From: Margaritifera margaritifera
Lineage: Eukaryota; Mollusca; Bivalvia; Unionida; Margaritiferidae
DNA: 64,000 bases
Direction of reading: 5' to 3'
NCBI GenBank assembly: GCA_029931535.1
Contig: JAQPZY010001244.1
Location: forward strand, 682,001 to 746,000
The position numbers were made by a program, and so were the translations under genes. Below are positions 26,706 through 63,741 of this stretch, one piece after another. The notes beneath the pieces are model-generated. The model was not told the origin of the DNA. It ran no database searches and saw only the letters and a list, made by a program, of their open reading frames with translations. Position 1 is the stretch's first letter, and each line of letters begins with the position of its first letter.

Positions 26706-27359
26706 GAACATCTTGCATGGTATGCTGTCTGATACTAATCGCTGTATGTCACAAAGTCGGTAACATTGGTATTATTTTTGGAATAGCTTGCATGGTATGC
26801 TGTCTGATCCTAATCGCTGTATGTCAGAAAGTCGTCATATTGATACTATTTGGAATATAGTGCATGGTATGATAGCTGATCGTAATCGCTGTATGTCAGA
26901 AAGTCGGTCATATTGATACTATTTGGAATATAGTGCATGGTATGATAGCTGATCGTAATCGCTGTATGTCAGAAAGTCGGTCATATTGATACTATTTGGA
27001 ATATAGTGCATGGTATGATAGCTGATCCTAATCGCTGTATGTCAGAAAGTCGGTCATATTGATACTATTTGGAATATAGTGCATGGTATGATAGCTGATC
27101 CTAATCGCTGTATGTCAGAAAGTCGGTCATATTGATACTATTTGGAATATAGTGCATGGTATGATAGCTGATCCTAATCGCTGTATGTCACAAAGTCGGT
27201 CATATTGATACTATTTGGAATATAGTGCATGGTATGATAGCTGATCCCAATCGCTGTATGTCACAAAGTCGGTCATATTGATACTATTTGGAATATAGTG
27301 CGTGGTATGATAGCTGATCCTAATCGCTGTATGTCACAAAGTCGGTCATATTGATACTT
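26699..27359 (+). repeat. 73-bp minisatellite, about nine copies
   Basis: Core TTTGGAATATAGTGCATGGT followed by ATGATAGCTGATCCTAATCG, CTGTATGTCAGAAAGTCGG and TCATATTGATACTA. The first two copies are the most diverged (about 75 bp); the later ones are nearly identical. It directly follows a (TG)n(TA)n tract at 26634-26701. Confidence 0.95.
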
Positions 27360-30239
27360 TTGTTGGGCCTATTATTAAGGACGACTTTCGAGGTAGCTGC
27401 ATTTTAGGGTAAAAATATCAGGACACGCTGGGAAAATAGTTTGTGATTATGGACAATTACTGATGTATAGTACATGAATGTAAAGTATTTTATTCGATTC
27501 ATTTCAGTGCAAAATTTTCAGAGAACAAGTTAATTTTAATTATTACATGATTTTATATTTCTATTTATACAAATAATTTTAATTATTTATTGTATGAAGA
27601 CTCAAGTTTCTCCTGTACATACCTCGACACTAAATTGTATGTTAATTAATTTAGGCTTAATTTACATCTTAGCATGCTTTTAATTTGTACCTGTGCTTCC
27701 TTTTATGAAATTTATGCACTTAAGTTTGCTTGAAATATTGTATCTTTTAAAGTGATTTGCTTGCTTACATTTTAAGTTCTATACTCTATACTTTGTTTGT
27801 TTTTTTTTGTTGGTTTTTTTTTTTTTTGGGGGGGGGGGTATAATTATAAGTAGTTATTAGTCTATGCTTGCATGTAAATCATGTTTATGTAATGTCTGTA
27901 TGTGTTATGTTGTGTCGGTAAAAAACCTAATAGACCTTATGCATTTAATTATTGTCTTAATCACGCTGATCCCAAGCTAAATCTTATCTTATCTTGCACG
28001 TTAACGTATATGCATATATGATATTTATAAACATATTAGGCGGCTAATTTTCGAGACAGCTTAAATTCAAGTAAAAAACGTTGTAGGAATAGGTCGACTT
28101 ATTTTGTGGATGGATTACTCTCGTGATCGGCTTAATTTAAATTTTAGGGTATCTGCAAGAAAAATAACCTTTTGATTAGACTTTAAATATTCTAAGTTGC
28201 AATGTGATTATAAATAGATCACCATAAAAGATTAATTCTAAGGTAGTACAGATAGTAGCACAATGTATAATTCTTTACATCATAATTCTATTACACATCG
28301 TTTTCCACTCACATTTTTATAACTCCCTAGGTCTTTCATGGAACCACGTTAGGTCACGTTTAATTGTTGTAGTACTCAAGTCAATGTTTAATTCAGAGAG
28401 ATTACAAACAAGCTTACAAAGCAGCATTTGCGTAATTTGAGACACGTCAACTGGGCATTCATAATTGTCTGAGAAAGTGCGCCGTAAAAGTAGAAGGTTA
28501 GAGACAGTTCAATTTCGTTCTTTTGGGAGGTCAGGCACAAGTCATGACACTCAGATGGGTTCAGTTGCCACTAAAAGAGTTGCAAAGTCTGAAAAAGCTT
28601 GTTCAAGCTACTCCAGACAAGCACGCTTGAAAGCGTACACAATACATCGTACACAATAAAGCGTACACAATACATCAATCAGCTTTCTACTTTGGTAAAG
28701 AATCCCGAAATAGAGATTGGCCCAGTCACAAGCAATCGCGCAAATATAAATGATTTAAATTCTTCGTTGTTGTCTTCAATCGCTGGATTTAAAAATCTAT
28801 CTAAATATTGATTTAGACTTCTTCTACATCGGTTTGAAATGAAAAACTCTAGGACAAACAAAAGATAAAAATGTGACATACGTCCATCTGAGTCCACTAA
28901 ATAAATTTGTAACTTGTATGTAGAAAGCGGGGAGGGGGGGGGGAATGAGGGTATGTATACACGACCTATATTTGCTTACTTTCATAAAAAAAGTGCAGAA
29001 TTTACGAGCTGTAGAAGTCATTAAATACCACTGCCTAATTTCAGGAATGTCATGAAATCTTTTCTCCCACCACTGACAAAAGGTGGGGTGATTTACATTA
29101 TTCATTTTTCCTGAAGCATTAGAAAAGATTCTCAGCTGAGTGGATGCTATTCACCTGCAACTAAAAAACTGAAAAATTGGAAAAAGATTGCTCCAACTCC
29201 TCCAGACAAACACAAGACTTGAAAGCTTGTACAAACAAGAGACTGGCCTAATAAAAAAAAAAAGCTGCGTGTAAATATATTTTATTTTGATCGAATTTTA
29301 AGTTTGGTGTCTATAATTAAATGAAATAATTTATCCTATGTCTTAGCTATTATTGTTGTCATCGTCGTCTCTGTAGGACACTATTGTTTGTCAAGTTATG
29401 ATAAGACGTACATACATCCTAAAAGGTACCACACCACCATGACAAAAATATGTGACCTATTTTCTTGTTTCAGTAACTGCACGCCTTCTATGTTTAGGTA
29501 ATTTTTTTTATATAGCGTGTAGAGTCATGAAACTGTATATGTCAATAAATCCCTGAGAGTCCTATACACCGCAGGAAAAAATATGCAATCTGTCTTCTTT
29601 TTAATATTGGTCATCGTCTGATGTGTACATAAATATGCGTTGAGTAGCAATACTGTCTTCTGACAATTCGGTTTCTTCTTTAGGAATAATGTCACATGAC
29701 CTTTCACCTAGATTCATTTAATAATTAAGATTCTGTAGATTTATACCTTTAAAATATTTAGATGGCAGTTAAGCTGAACCTGTCACAAAATATGCCAAAA
29801 AATCATTCATATTGGTAGCCAATATAATACTCAACATGACAATATGACCTGTGTACAAAAACTCTCCATGGGAGATGCAGACTTTCTTATAAACTATTTT
29901 TAAATCTTCGGGAAAATTACAAAAAAGTCGCAAAAGATTTTATGCTGTACTAATTGATGAGCGTAGCTTTTTTCTGTCAGTTGTTGTTTTCATTGTATAT
30001 AAATGGAAAAATTTATATTATTTATGCATGTATATATGACGTGTTTTAATGCACCTCAGTACAAAAATGCAGTGCCAGCAAAAGGTGAAGTTCAAAAGAT
30101 GTAAAAATGTATTACAAAAAACGTTACTAAGATAAAGCCTTCCAAAACATAGTATAAGTGCAACAAGATAAAATACAAAACATAAAGATGTTAAAATTCT
30201 GTAAAATTAATGTAAAATAAAAGATACAGTTAATAAATG
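27360..30239. other. Intergenic, AT-rich, one local duplication
   Basis: Homopolymer T and G runs lie at 27800-27840. Two related segments, at 28565-28645 and 29152-29232, share blocks such as CTACTCCAGACAAGCAC and CTCCTCCAGACAAACAC. No gene is supported. 30060-30239 is probably 3' UTR of the adjoining LINE fragment. Confidence 0.45.
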
Positions 30240-30490
30240 TAAAATCCTTAAAACGTGATTAAAACTTATAGTATACACCGCATTCCCTTAATAATTCAAA
30301 GATTGTCTCGGTGGTACGTCCTCATACGATTTCGTCAAGCAGTTCACGTCAAAATACTTTTCTCTCACAGGGTGGAAATCGACACACTCGACAAGAATGT
30401 GCTCCGCTGTCAGTGAACACTGGCAGGGTACACACTCCGATCGAGGACTGCCTAATTCACAAGCGATCCCATAAAACTAAATATGTCTTT
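30240..30490 (-). mobile_element. 3' end fragment of a second non-LTR retrotransposon
   Basis: Reading the minus strand gives a peptide with C-V-P-CQ, then LTAEHILVEC, DFHPVREKYF and VPPRQSL. This is the zinc-knuckle and end of Jockey/CR1-like reverse transcriptase proteins. A TAA interrupts the last residues. The AT-rich sequence at 30060-30240 is probably its 3' UTR. It differs from the fragment at 22.8 kb. Confidence 0.66.
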
Positions 30491-33409
30491 TAATATATCG
30501 AAGGTTTTCAAAACCTTTTGAATATTTATCAAGACCGTTTCTTGCTGAATCTGTTTGATATGAGAGAATTCTGGGCCACCACAAAATTGAAATTTAATCT
30601 GTATTTGACACTCAGTCAGTCATATTAAAAAGTTTGTAGAATAGTTTTCATATATATGTGTGGGAATCAAACTATTTTTTCTCTTGATTCTTGAAGATTC
30701 ATAATGTAATATGCGAGTTCAACATTCTTTTGAGTATATATGTATATTTGTAAACTTATAAACACACAAAAACAACATTACACCCGTTATATTTCTTGTT
30801 GTGTACGTAGTATATTCAACAGTCGATGAGTCTTTGACCAAGGGACGTAAATCGTTGATATTGAGAGCCAACAAGCGAAGCAAATTCACGTGAATATTAT
30901 AACAGTTGGATTAGTATTTCTTTTCCACTATACGTGCAGCGTGACAGTGTGTAATTTACATGCACAATAAAACTACAAAAACATACAATTCATTCAGCTT
31001 TATGTATCAATGCCAGTACATGTGTACAAACAGTAAAATTGGATAAAATATCGCCTTACGTAATTATGTATCAAAGATTATATTTCATGATATATTTCAT
31101 ATATTGAAAGGCTCACCAAAACACGGTTATATTTGGATACGAAACTAATATTGTTTTCAAAATATTAACTAAGTATCTCTTCCAAAAAATGCAACCGTTC
31201 AAACCTGGTGATTTTAATCGCATTTTTAACCTTTTACATGTAGTAGTCACATTTATGGTCTGTAGTCTGTTGCAAAATAATTTAAGAGTCGTTTCATTGG
31301 GTATGATCGAGCTTTAAAAGTTTGGTGAGGTTAAAGTACTATATAACCTGTATATCTGGTAGTTTCAAGTATTCCCTTAAGGGTTTATATGATCTCACAC
31401 AAGGAATATCGTGATTTACTTCCGTTAATAAAACGTTGTTTAATAATTATGCATAAATATCATCTTTTACGTATGTAAAACCCAGATCTTGGAATAGAGA
31501 GTGTTATGAATTGAACAACAAAAAGATTCTATATATGGTTATTACAACCATGTAGCAATCTGGCCATGTTTTGAGTAATAAACAACTAAACGCGACTAGA
31601 TTTTGTTATCAAAAGTTATCATAAACAGTCTACTACAAAAATACTATATCTGACGGTTACTGGTACACATTCGGACTGCATTAGCTGAAAATAAGAACAC
31701 ATATCTTTATTCTAGTAAACGAACAATATCACTTACTTGAGACACTGTTTAATGTTGTAGGTAGCTCTCAACAGGTTACGATTTGTTGGATAGCCAGTGT
31801 GCATGTACATGTGACGCTAGGACAGGAAAACATGTTTTTTGTTTTGTTTGCTATTGTTTGTTGTTTGGGGTGGGTGGGGGAGGGGTTCAGTTAGATCTCG
31901 GTTGTAGTGTCTGATTGAGGTGATGGCACATAAATAAAATACAGTGTGCTCGTAAAGTAGCCATACTTCAAGCTGTTATTGCACAATTACTCGAAAAATT
32001 GTACTCCCACTGGTAAATCTGGTTTATGGGCTTGGGAAATCATGATAGATTCTTAAGCATATTTCATAACTAAGGCTTTGAAAATGTTGAAAAAAAATAT
32101 TCTAGAGTTCATATAAACATTTTTTTAGCGTTCTGACGTTAAATTTGAAAGAGGATACTTTTCATAATTATCTTATGATTTTATGTCTGTCTCATCTCAT
32201 GGATTGACCTGCATTGCATTTTTCTGTAATTTGCAAGTATTTGTAAACAAGTATGTCTTGTATTTTTTTCTTTTCTTAATAGTATCTGTATATTTCTACA
32301 CCACCATCACCCCCCAAAAATGACCGGTAGCTTGTCCCAAGTTAATTTGTGGCGTGTCCAAAAGTGAGGCCAATTATTCATTTTTGGTTTAACAGATTAT
32401 AGTCTTCTTTGATAGTTGAAAAATTAGGAGTTACGTGTCATGTTCTTCTTCGGTTCTATGTTAGACTTAAGCACCTTGCATAACACAAGGAGTGAAAATG
32501 TCCAAACCTTTCTTATAAAAACACTTCAATCGATAGGAGAAATTTAATGACAGTGAATGTTATTTCTGTTGCTGTGGTTCAGCTATGTAATTCCTAATAA
32601 TGTTTTCATTGGTAAACACTGATGTTGGTGAACTTAGGTACGAAGAATAGTGAACGTCTATAATGCTGACAATCACATCAGAGCCAAATCAACAGTACAT
32701 GTTGAATGTATTCTTATTCCTACATATTGTTCAGCTTTTGTGATTCGGGCAAGGAAAGTAAAGGAGTAGATAGAGTATTCAGTTTGAAAATAAGAAACTG
32801 TCGAAAGGTATTCAAACATATGAAACACAGTTCCTGGATTGATTCAGCATTTTACAAACATGCGAAACGTATGTTCTTCAGAGTCAATCATGGCTTATGA
32901 GAAAATGCGTACTCCACCGCATTAGAAGAATCCAAAGTGGAAGAATCTAAATTAAAAGGAAACAAACAAAATTCTATTGGATAATTTATGATAAAAATTT
33001 TGCCCAAAAATAATTTTAGTAACTAAATCTAATAGAATATTTAAACAGGGCATATGAATATTTTACAAAATTTTGAAAACGATTTCCCTGTCGTCAGACG
33101 TTAAGAAACATATTAATACCTAATGATCATAAATATTTTGTATTAATAAGAAACAATACTAATAACAACACTTTGAGCATCTCGTCAAGTATACAAACAT
33201 CTGTATCGATATATGTGTCTGTCAGTAAAATTTGTATATATTTAATTGCATGTTGTTCGTAATGTACGAATTATAATGGCGAGGTAAATTGGAAGTTGTG
33301 ACGGTAATGCTATTAATATCGTTATGTAAACTCTGACGAAATAATCATAACTTACATGACTGGGTTCTTTATTATAGTACCCATAAGCAACTATCCGTAG
33401 GAGCACCAG
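30491..33409. other. Intergenic, AT-rich, nothing recognised
   Basis: No motif-bearing ORF, RNA gene or clear repeat. A G-rich run (31867-31885) and homopolymers only. Confidence 0.45.
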
Positions 33410-33479
33410 TACCGTCTGGCTCACCAGATAAAAGATAAAGAAGTAAGGGTGATTGTGTTATATGGTCAGCCAGACGGTA
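33410..33479. mobile_element. Tiny fold-back element, about 70 bp
   Basis: TACCGTCTGGCTCACCAGAT on the left and, inverted, TACCGTCTGGCTGACCATAT on the right, separated by only some 26 bases. Such long near-perfect inverted ends around almost no centre suggest the collapsed remnant of a TIR transposon. Confidence 0.5.
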
Positions 33480-33511
33480 CGTATCATATGACACTATTTG
33501 TCATTACAAAT

Positions 33512-33514
<3 letters not shown>

Positions 33515-33573
<59 letters not shown>

Positions 33574-33622
33574 CATACATATATATATATACATCCACAT
33601 ATATATATATATATATATATAT
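33515..33622. repeat. (TA)n microsatellite with CATA interruptions
   Basis: TA tract, then CATACATACAT, TA tract, CATCCAC, TA tract; about 36 bp after the fold-back element. Confidence 0.95.
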
Positions 33623-33854
33623 GCGTGCATCTGTATGTGTGTATACACATACAACTAATTCAATTTCTATATACCGTAACATTAATATTTAGCCAAATTA
33701 CTATACTTTGGTAGTAAGATCGACAAATCACGCTTACATCTTATGAATGATCTGTCCAAGAGGAAACTTTTAAAAACGATGAAAATGAGATGCTGCACAC
33801 AAATTCCCTTGTAGGTTCCCGCTATAAAAAATCCAGCCCTGTGACATCTCCAGG

Positions 33855-34042
33855 CAGTGCTAGATTACTCAGTGGGCAGACTTATCACGTGCTTAGGGCA
33901 CCAGCAAAACAGGGGCACCAAAAAAATATATATTTAAAAAAAAGAAATTACGGTTTAGTATTGTTTTTATTTTGAAATACATATGGGGGGCACCGTACTC
34001 TTTTCAGTGCTTATGTCCTCCAAAGGTTTTAATTCGGCCCTG
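33855..34042. mobile_element. hAT-type MITE, 188 bp
   Basis: It starts CAGTGCTAGATTA and ends TTAATTCGGCCCTG, imperfect inverted repeats of a CAGGGCCG-type hAT end. Flanks TCTCCAGG and ACTCCCGG agree at six of eight positions. It contains GCTTAGGGCACCAGC and an A/T-rich centre, with no ORF. Confidence 0.66.
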
Positions 34043-34938
34043 ACTCCCGGTTTACATCCAGTAGTACCTGTACGGCGATAGCGTTACAATAAAATGACTT
34101 TAGGTTTAAGTATGCTAATGCGTACAATTTACCCATATATATAAATGTAAATGGAACAAGAAACGTGATTCCTCTGTTTGCCTCAAGGAAAGAAAGCTAA
34201 AAGAGAATGACTGGAAATAGAAAAAAATGTAATACTCCTTGCAATACAGAACTTAAATGTAATATACAAATAGAAACACGAATTTGATTGGGTGTTTTAG
34301 CTAGAAAGTAGTTTATACATTTTAAACGTCCTGAGCTCCAACGGCAAGTTCAAAGCGGCCTCTTTTGTTACTCCCTGTCAATAGTTTTGATTGATGTAGT
34401 TTGTTCATAGAAATGGCATGTGTGGAGGTGTGTTTTGCCCTCTCAAGAATAAGCACGATTTTGATATTTAAAAAAGTATCTTTTCATTTACCATCCCCTG
34501 CCACATAAACCTTGGTGTACTTAGCCAGTACTGGTAAATTCTACCACAGCATCACTTGTAAAACTGCCTTCATAACCGTTTTCCTTTCATCTTCAAAGAT
34601 TCCTTGTAATGCAAAAGCTATTGTTTCCTGTATATTTTTCTGCATTTGATACTTAGATAGATAAGCAGTTTGTTTTATAGGTAAATAAATACTTAAACAT
34701 TAATTGGAGGAATTGATAGTGGACACTGGGAGACAAATAACACTCACACAGATTTAGACATATAACAATGAATCGATAAAATATCCTTTTTATTTTATTT
34801 CATAAAGTTTTGCGTCATTATTTAGTTCAATAAAATGCAAAATCTTCACAGTGTGTGTGTGTGTGTCTGTGTGTGTCTTCAATATAAAATATAATAGAAG
34901 CATATTAAAATCAGTCAGATTTTTGGCGTAAATCTGCT

Positions 34939-35130
34939 AATTTCTGTAAAGAATATCCGCCTTTCCTGCTAAATTCTGTAAGGAATATCCACCTTTCCTG
35001 CCAATTTCTGTAAGGAATATCCACCTTTCCTGTTAATTTCTGTAAGAAATATCCACCTTTCCTGCTAATTTCTGTAAGAAATATCCACCTTTCCTGCTAA
35101 TTTCTGTAAGGAATATCCAGCTTTCCTGCT
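34939..35130 (+). repeat. 32-bp minisatellite, six copies
   Basis: AATTTCTGTAAGGAATATCC followed by ACCTTTCCTGCT repeats at 34939, 34971, 35003, 35035, 35067 and 35099. It ends about 20 bp before the 221-bp TIR element at 35149. Confidence 0.95.
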
Positions 35131-35148
35131 CATCCTGCATATTGTTAT

Positions 35149-35369
35149 TACCGTATATACTCTCGTATAATTCAAAACGAACTGAGAACTGCATAGATCC
35201 AGATCTGCCGTCGCATAATGCGCCGGCAGATCTGGAACTATGCAGTTTGTTAGGACTAATTAGTAGAACAAACAACATAGACCCTGATCTGCCGGCGCAT
35301 TATGCGACAGCAGATCAGGGTCTCTGTTGTTTGCATTTGGATCCAAATTGTACGCGAATATGTACGGTA
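35149..35369 (-). mobile_element. 221-bp TIR element, copy 2, opposite orientation
   Basis: Same length as the copy at 17370. Ends are TACCGTATATACTCTCGTAT and, inverted, TACCGTACATATTCGCGTAC. The two internal hairpins occur in reverse order: first AACTGCATAGATCCAGATCT, then AACAACATAGACCCTGATCT with a GGCGCATTATGCG centre. It is therefore an inverted copy. It begins about 20 bp after a 32-bp tandem array. Confidence 0.72.
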
Positions 35370-35428
35370 TGTCAATTCATCATTTTGTTTTAAAATAGCA
35401 TAATAGTATAACTTGGAAGAGTGTACGT

Positions 35429-35485
35429 TTAGATATCCTATTCATATTTAGATATCCTATTCATATTTAGATATCCTATTCATAT
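35429..35485 (+). repeat. 19-bp tandem repeat, three copies
   Basis: TTAGATATCCTATTCATAT three times in direct succession, with no change. Confidence 0.95.
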
Positions 35486-38400
35486 CTAATTTTTATGTTT
35501 TAACTATACTTTTCTTACAGATGGAATTTACAATTACTCGGTAGACATACAGTTGCAACATTAAAATTACCATCATAACTAGAAGCAATGCCATAGTGAT
35601 TCATATTGTCCCATTATTAAAATGGCGCCGATAAATTATTACAATATACCAGTAAATAATACAATAAATAACTGTCGTTAAAAATGCATATATTTTTTTT
35701 TTTTAAGTACTATGATTGCGATTAGTATCTAAATTTAAACCAGTATATTCATTACATGATTTTCAAGGTTGGGTTTAAATTGCATTGAGTACGATTTTGC
35801 GTTTTTTAGCCCTCTATACGTTTAAGAAATCAAATTGTATTCTACTGGCAAACCTTTTTTGAATATAACAATTAAAACACTTGTACTATATGACACATAA
35901 TGGGTTTTATATTTGTATAGGAAATATGTATGTAAGGTCGATATCCATTTTTTTTTTTTTTGTTTTTGTTTTGTTTTTTTTTTGTTTTTTTGGTCTTTTT
36001 TGTTGTTGTTGTTGTTTGCTGTTGTTGTTGGGTTTTTTTCGGGAAGGGGGGCGGCGGGTTTTTCTAAAAATGTGTCCACATAAATTCTCTTTCATTTGCA
36101 TTATGGGTCATTTCGTTACATCATCATACTGTCTTTTTACAATTTTGAATCCATCGTTTATCTTATTTTTGCAGATTGTTCCCATAAAAACGTGCAAGTT
36201 GAAATGTTTATCTTACACTTATTATCTTTTACAGTTTAATATCCCATTTGGAAGATCAAAACTTTAATCGACTTTTAATATATTTCTCCAGCCGCAATCG
36301 CTCCAAACGACCTGTTCCTTAAAGACTGTCATGTTTGCTTAAATACTAAATTGTGGGTTTTTTTGGGGGGGGAGGTGGGGGGGGGTCTTTGTTTTTAAGT
36401 TTCATTTCTTCACTTGTAACAAAGTGGAATTCATTTGTGCGAATCAAATAAATGTTCTTTCCCTTTGACGACAGTAAGATACTAAAATAACCCTGATATT
36501 ATTAGCTAGGGATATTGTATGGCTCTTTATGAAGTTGTTAGTGTATGCCTGTACTTGTTTCTGACAGTTTGTATTGCTTGTATGTATTAGGTCAGGTGGT
36601 GTTAAAAATGAACTCATTAGAAGACATTTTGACTTCGAAGCACCTCGAGTGATTCAGACACAGATTCAATAGGTTGTTTTTCGTCACACCTCATATGCGT
36701 GTATGTGTGCATGCGTGTGCGCGTATCTGTTTTCAGAGATCAGGAGATAGGCAGGATATAGACTTTATCTTAGCATTAACCAAACATGCAAGGAAACATT
36801 AGACAAGGAAACAACTCACCCGAAAATGAAATGGTTCTTTATTAATGTGAAACAAATGGACAAACAATAAATTATTGAAAGACATAGCACTTGTGACTTA
36901 TTCAATCATTCATTAGGTTACAAATGGCTTTACAGATAATGACAGTTTTATTCTTTAATGATGAGTAAACTATTACTATTACTTTTCCGTATAAATCTTC
37001 ATGAATGTCTTCAAACAGGAAAAACAAATGTATGCCAAGATAAGCAACAACAACAATTGAGACAACTGTACGTCCGTGAATATGGTGCAAACTACCAACG
37101 TTAGCTAAGGAACATTTCTTTAAGTAGTCCGTAGCTACGGATTAGGTCGGTGGGTCCTTTTTTATTATATTATAAAAAGACCTTCAGAAGCTTCGAAGTG
37201 TTTTAATTATACGCATATATTCTTTTGTTTAAATTGATTGGACCAGGTTATTAGAACTTTACCTCACTAAGCCTTCTTTCACAACAAGAAGACCTTATCT
37301 ATTGCTTGAATAAGTACACAGTTTGTGCTAGAATTAAATTCAAATCGTACGGGGCATAGCGAGCTTGTTTTTAAAACTTGCGATGAAGTGCATTTCATGA
37401 TTTCCTTACTGGTTTTTTTTTTCCTTCAATTTGTGACATAAAGAACATGGTTACTTATCAATTCATAATGTACATAAAAAAAATGTTCCAACTGCTTCAA
37501 TATGGCCCTTTACTTTCTATAAATGTTCGAAATTTACAGAGTAATTATGCATGATTGTTTTACACATCACTGTGTATCAAACTGTACAATTGTCGTTGTA
37601 CCAGACTTCTTCAAAGTTTACCAAAGCTCAGCAAAACATTAACATAAGCAGGTTTCCAAATAAGTAAAAGAATAAATAAACAAGAAACAACAGTAGTTAC
37701 ATGCAAAGACAACAATATAAGACAAAAAATAAAATTATTAATTATTCAAGATAAATCAACAGTACACACAAAACAACACGAGACGTAATTTGCATACAAC
37801 TAGACCCTTCAAATGCTATGACCAATGACCTTAATATATCACTATTAATCTCTTCTCTAGATATATACCGAATTATTTCAACTAAGTTCTTAGCAAACCA
37901 AGGATGACGAACATATTTCAAACCATGCATTAAAATGGAGACGATGAATAACATGATAACAAGTTGTGCCATCCAACACATTGTGTTAGTGTGTTTAAGA
38001 ATCAACAGAATTGCACAAAATAATGAAAACTTTTCAAAGACAATACATTTAAATAGATCATCATTCCATTTGTTTTTCTATTATAACTTTAAGGTTGTAG
38101 TTTTAATTGCCACTTTTAAAAAAATGATTGTGTATCCTATTTTGCATGAAATACATAACTAATAAGTAGTTGGAATGAAGACTGAGAATTGTAGCGATAC
38201 ACGAATGTTCACTCTGCTTTATAAAAGAAACTATTTTTATGCCAACGGTATGCAATTCATATGAAAAGGATTGAAACTGTGTGAAGCAAAGACACATACT
38301 GAACATATCATAACTGAATTGGTTTCGATGATACCAAAATCGATACATAAATCACTGTCTTTGGGTGAATGTTTCTGGATGTGCGGTTTTAAAGGGGGTC

Positions 38401-39158
38401 CACAACATTTAAAGAGCATGACATTTTGTTCTACTGAATAAAACTAAAATTGTAAACATTATCGGGAAGATATAAATAAAAATGCTAGTATGTATTTCTT
38501 ATCCATTTGAAACATTCATAATTCATAATAAACAAGAAAACATGATACACATAAAAAGACAAGACATCACGTGATTCAACTTATACTTTGACCAATGGAT
38601 GGTAAAAAGAATATGGTAAGGGGCCTCATCATCCGAGACAGTGCTTTGTTTCAAGTTGCAAACCATTGCCTGCATCTGCATCTGAATTTACTGGGTTCGC
38701 TCAATATAAAACCGTGTTGATTACCGATTTCTCAAGGATTTCCAATAAATTCTCGCATCCATTTAAACAAATAATCCAACTGTTATATTTAGCCTCACCT
38801 GTTTCTGCACTTGTTTGGGACTTGGTTCTGGAACTAAACGGGTTTCCTTATTAAGTACTTTCATATATGATACAGCTTCACCTTCTTATGTTCAAAGAAT
38901 TATTTGAACACTTATTTTCTAAAACAAGTATCGCAAAGAACGGGTTTAATGCAGTATGCCCTGATACATAAGCTTATATTTAAGTAATAAATTATTTAAA
39001 TATTTCCTTCTTTCCATATGCGTCTTTCCGTTTTATGGATTCTGGTGTCTGAAAACATAACACATATTAAGTACTTTTTAAAAATCATTATTGAAAGCAA
39101 TATTGAAAACAATGTTGTCATTTTCTTCAATTTAACTCCTTTTCAGTCTCAACGTATT
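35486..39158. other. Intergenic region past the receptor gene, nothing recognised
   Basis: Low-complexity T/G tracts at 35950-36060 and 36358-36390. Minus-strand ORFs at 37742-38005 and 38103-38419 have no recognisable motif and no convincing splice context. Part of this could still belong to a longer 3' UTR of the receptor. Confidence 0.45.
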
Positions 39159-39164
39159 TTTATT
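39159..39164 (-). promoter_or_regulatory. Candidate polyadenylation signal of the receptor gene
   Basis: AATAAA on the minus strand, 290 bp past the stop codon. No transcript data support it. Other AT-rich hexamers further down could serve instead. Confidence 0.3.
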
Positions 39165-39452
39165 TAACCAACAGTATCGCGGTAGTACTCCGTTTGAAAT
39201 CAGAATTTCGGTCGATAAAATTTCTTCCTCACTTAAATCAAACAACAGTTGAATTCCTGCAAGAAACAGAATCACCATACAAGACGTTTTCTACAAGAAA
39301 ATAGTGCTGGCTGTTTTTTTTTTTTCTTTAGATATGCTCGTCCTGCCATGGATATTATGTTAGACAGGCCTTTCTATCATTAAAAAGGTGCGCCCATTTT
39401 ATCTACAAAAAAGTCATCTTCGATCAGCCCACTGAAAATGTGAACAGCTACT

Positions 39453-63399
<23,947 letters not shown>

Positions 63400-63657
63400 C
63401 TTTAAAAAGTGAGAAATCTTACAAAGAATATGACAAAATAAACGTGAGAAATGAATTTATTTAAAAACAAATATCTTATAGCTAGCCAGTACAGGTAAAG
63501 ACCCGTGGAAATACTGCTGATGGACGTGTACTATTTGTAATAGCTTCATATAAATTATTAAATAGCAGGTTGTTTTTTTAGCATAATCTTTTTCTCTGTT
63601 GGAGGGACAGGTACATACTGTCAGCAGGAAAACAATATTTGAGGGTTTTCATTTTAC

Positions 63658-63663
<6 letters not shown>

Positions 63664-63740
<77 letters not shown>
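63664..63740. repeat. (TA)n microsatellite in receptor intron
   Basis: About 38 TA units, upstream of exon 1 in gene direction. Confidence 0.97.

Positions 63741-63741
<1 letters not shown>

Noticed and set aside
35881..36267. 128-codon Phe/Cys-rich ORF
   Set aside because: Mostly translation of T-rich low-complexity sequence.
37742..38005. 87-codon minus-strand ORF with plausible composition
   Set aside because: No motif, no convincing splice signals and no partner exon; kept only as unassigned intergenic sequence.
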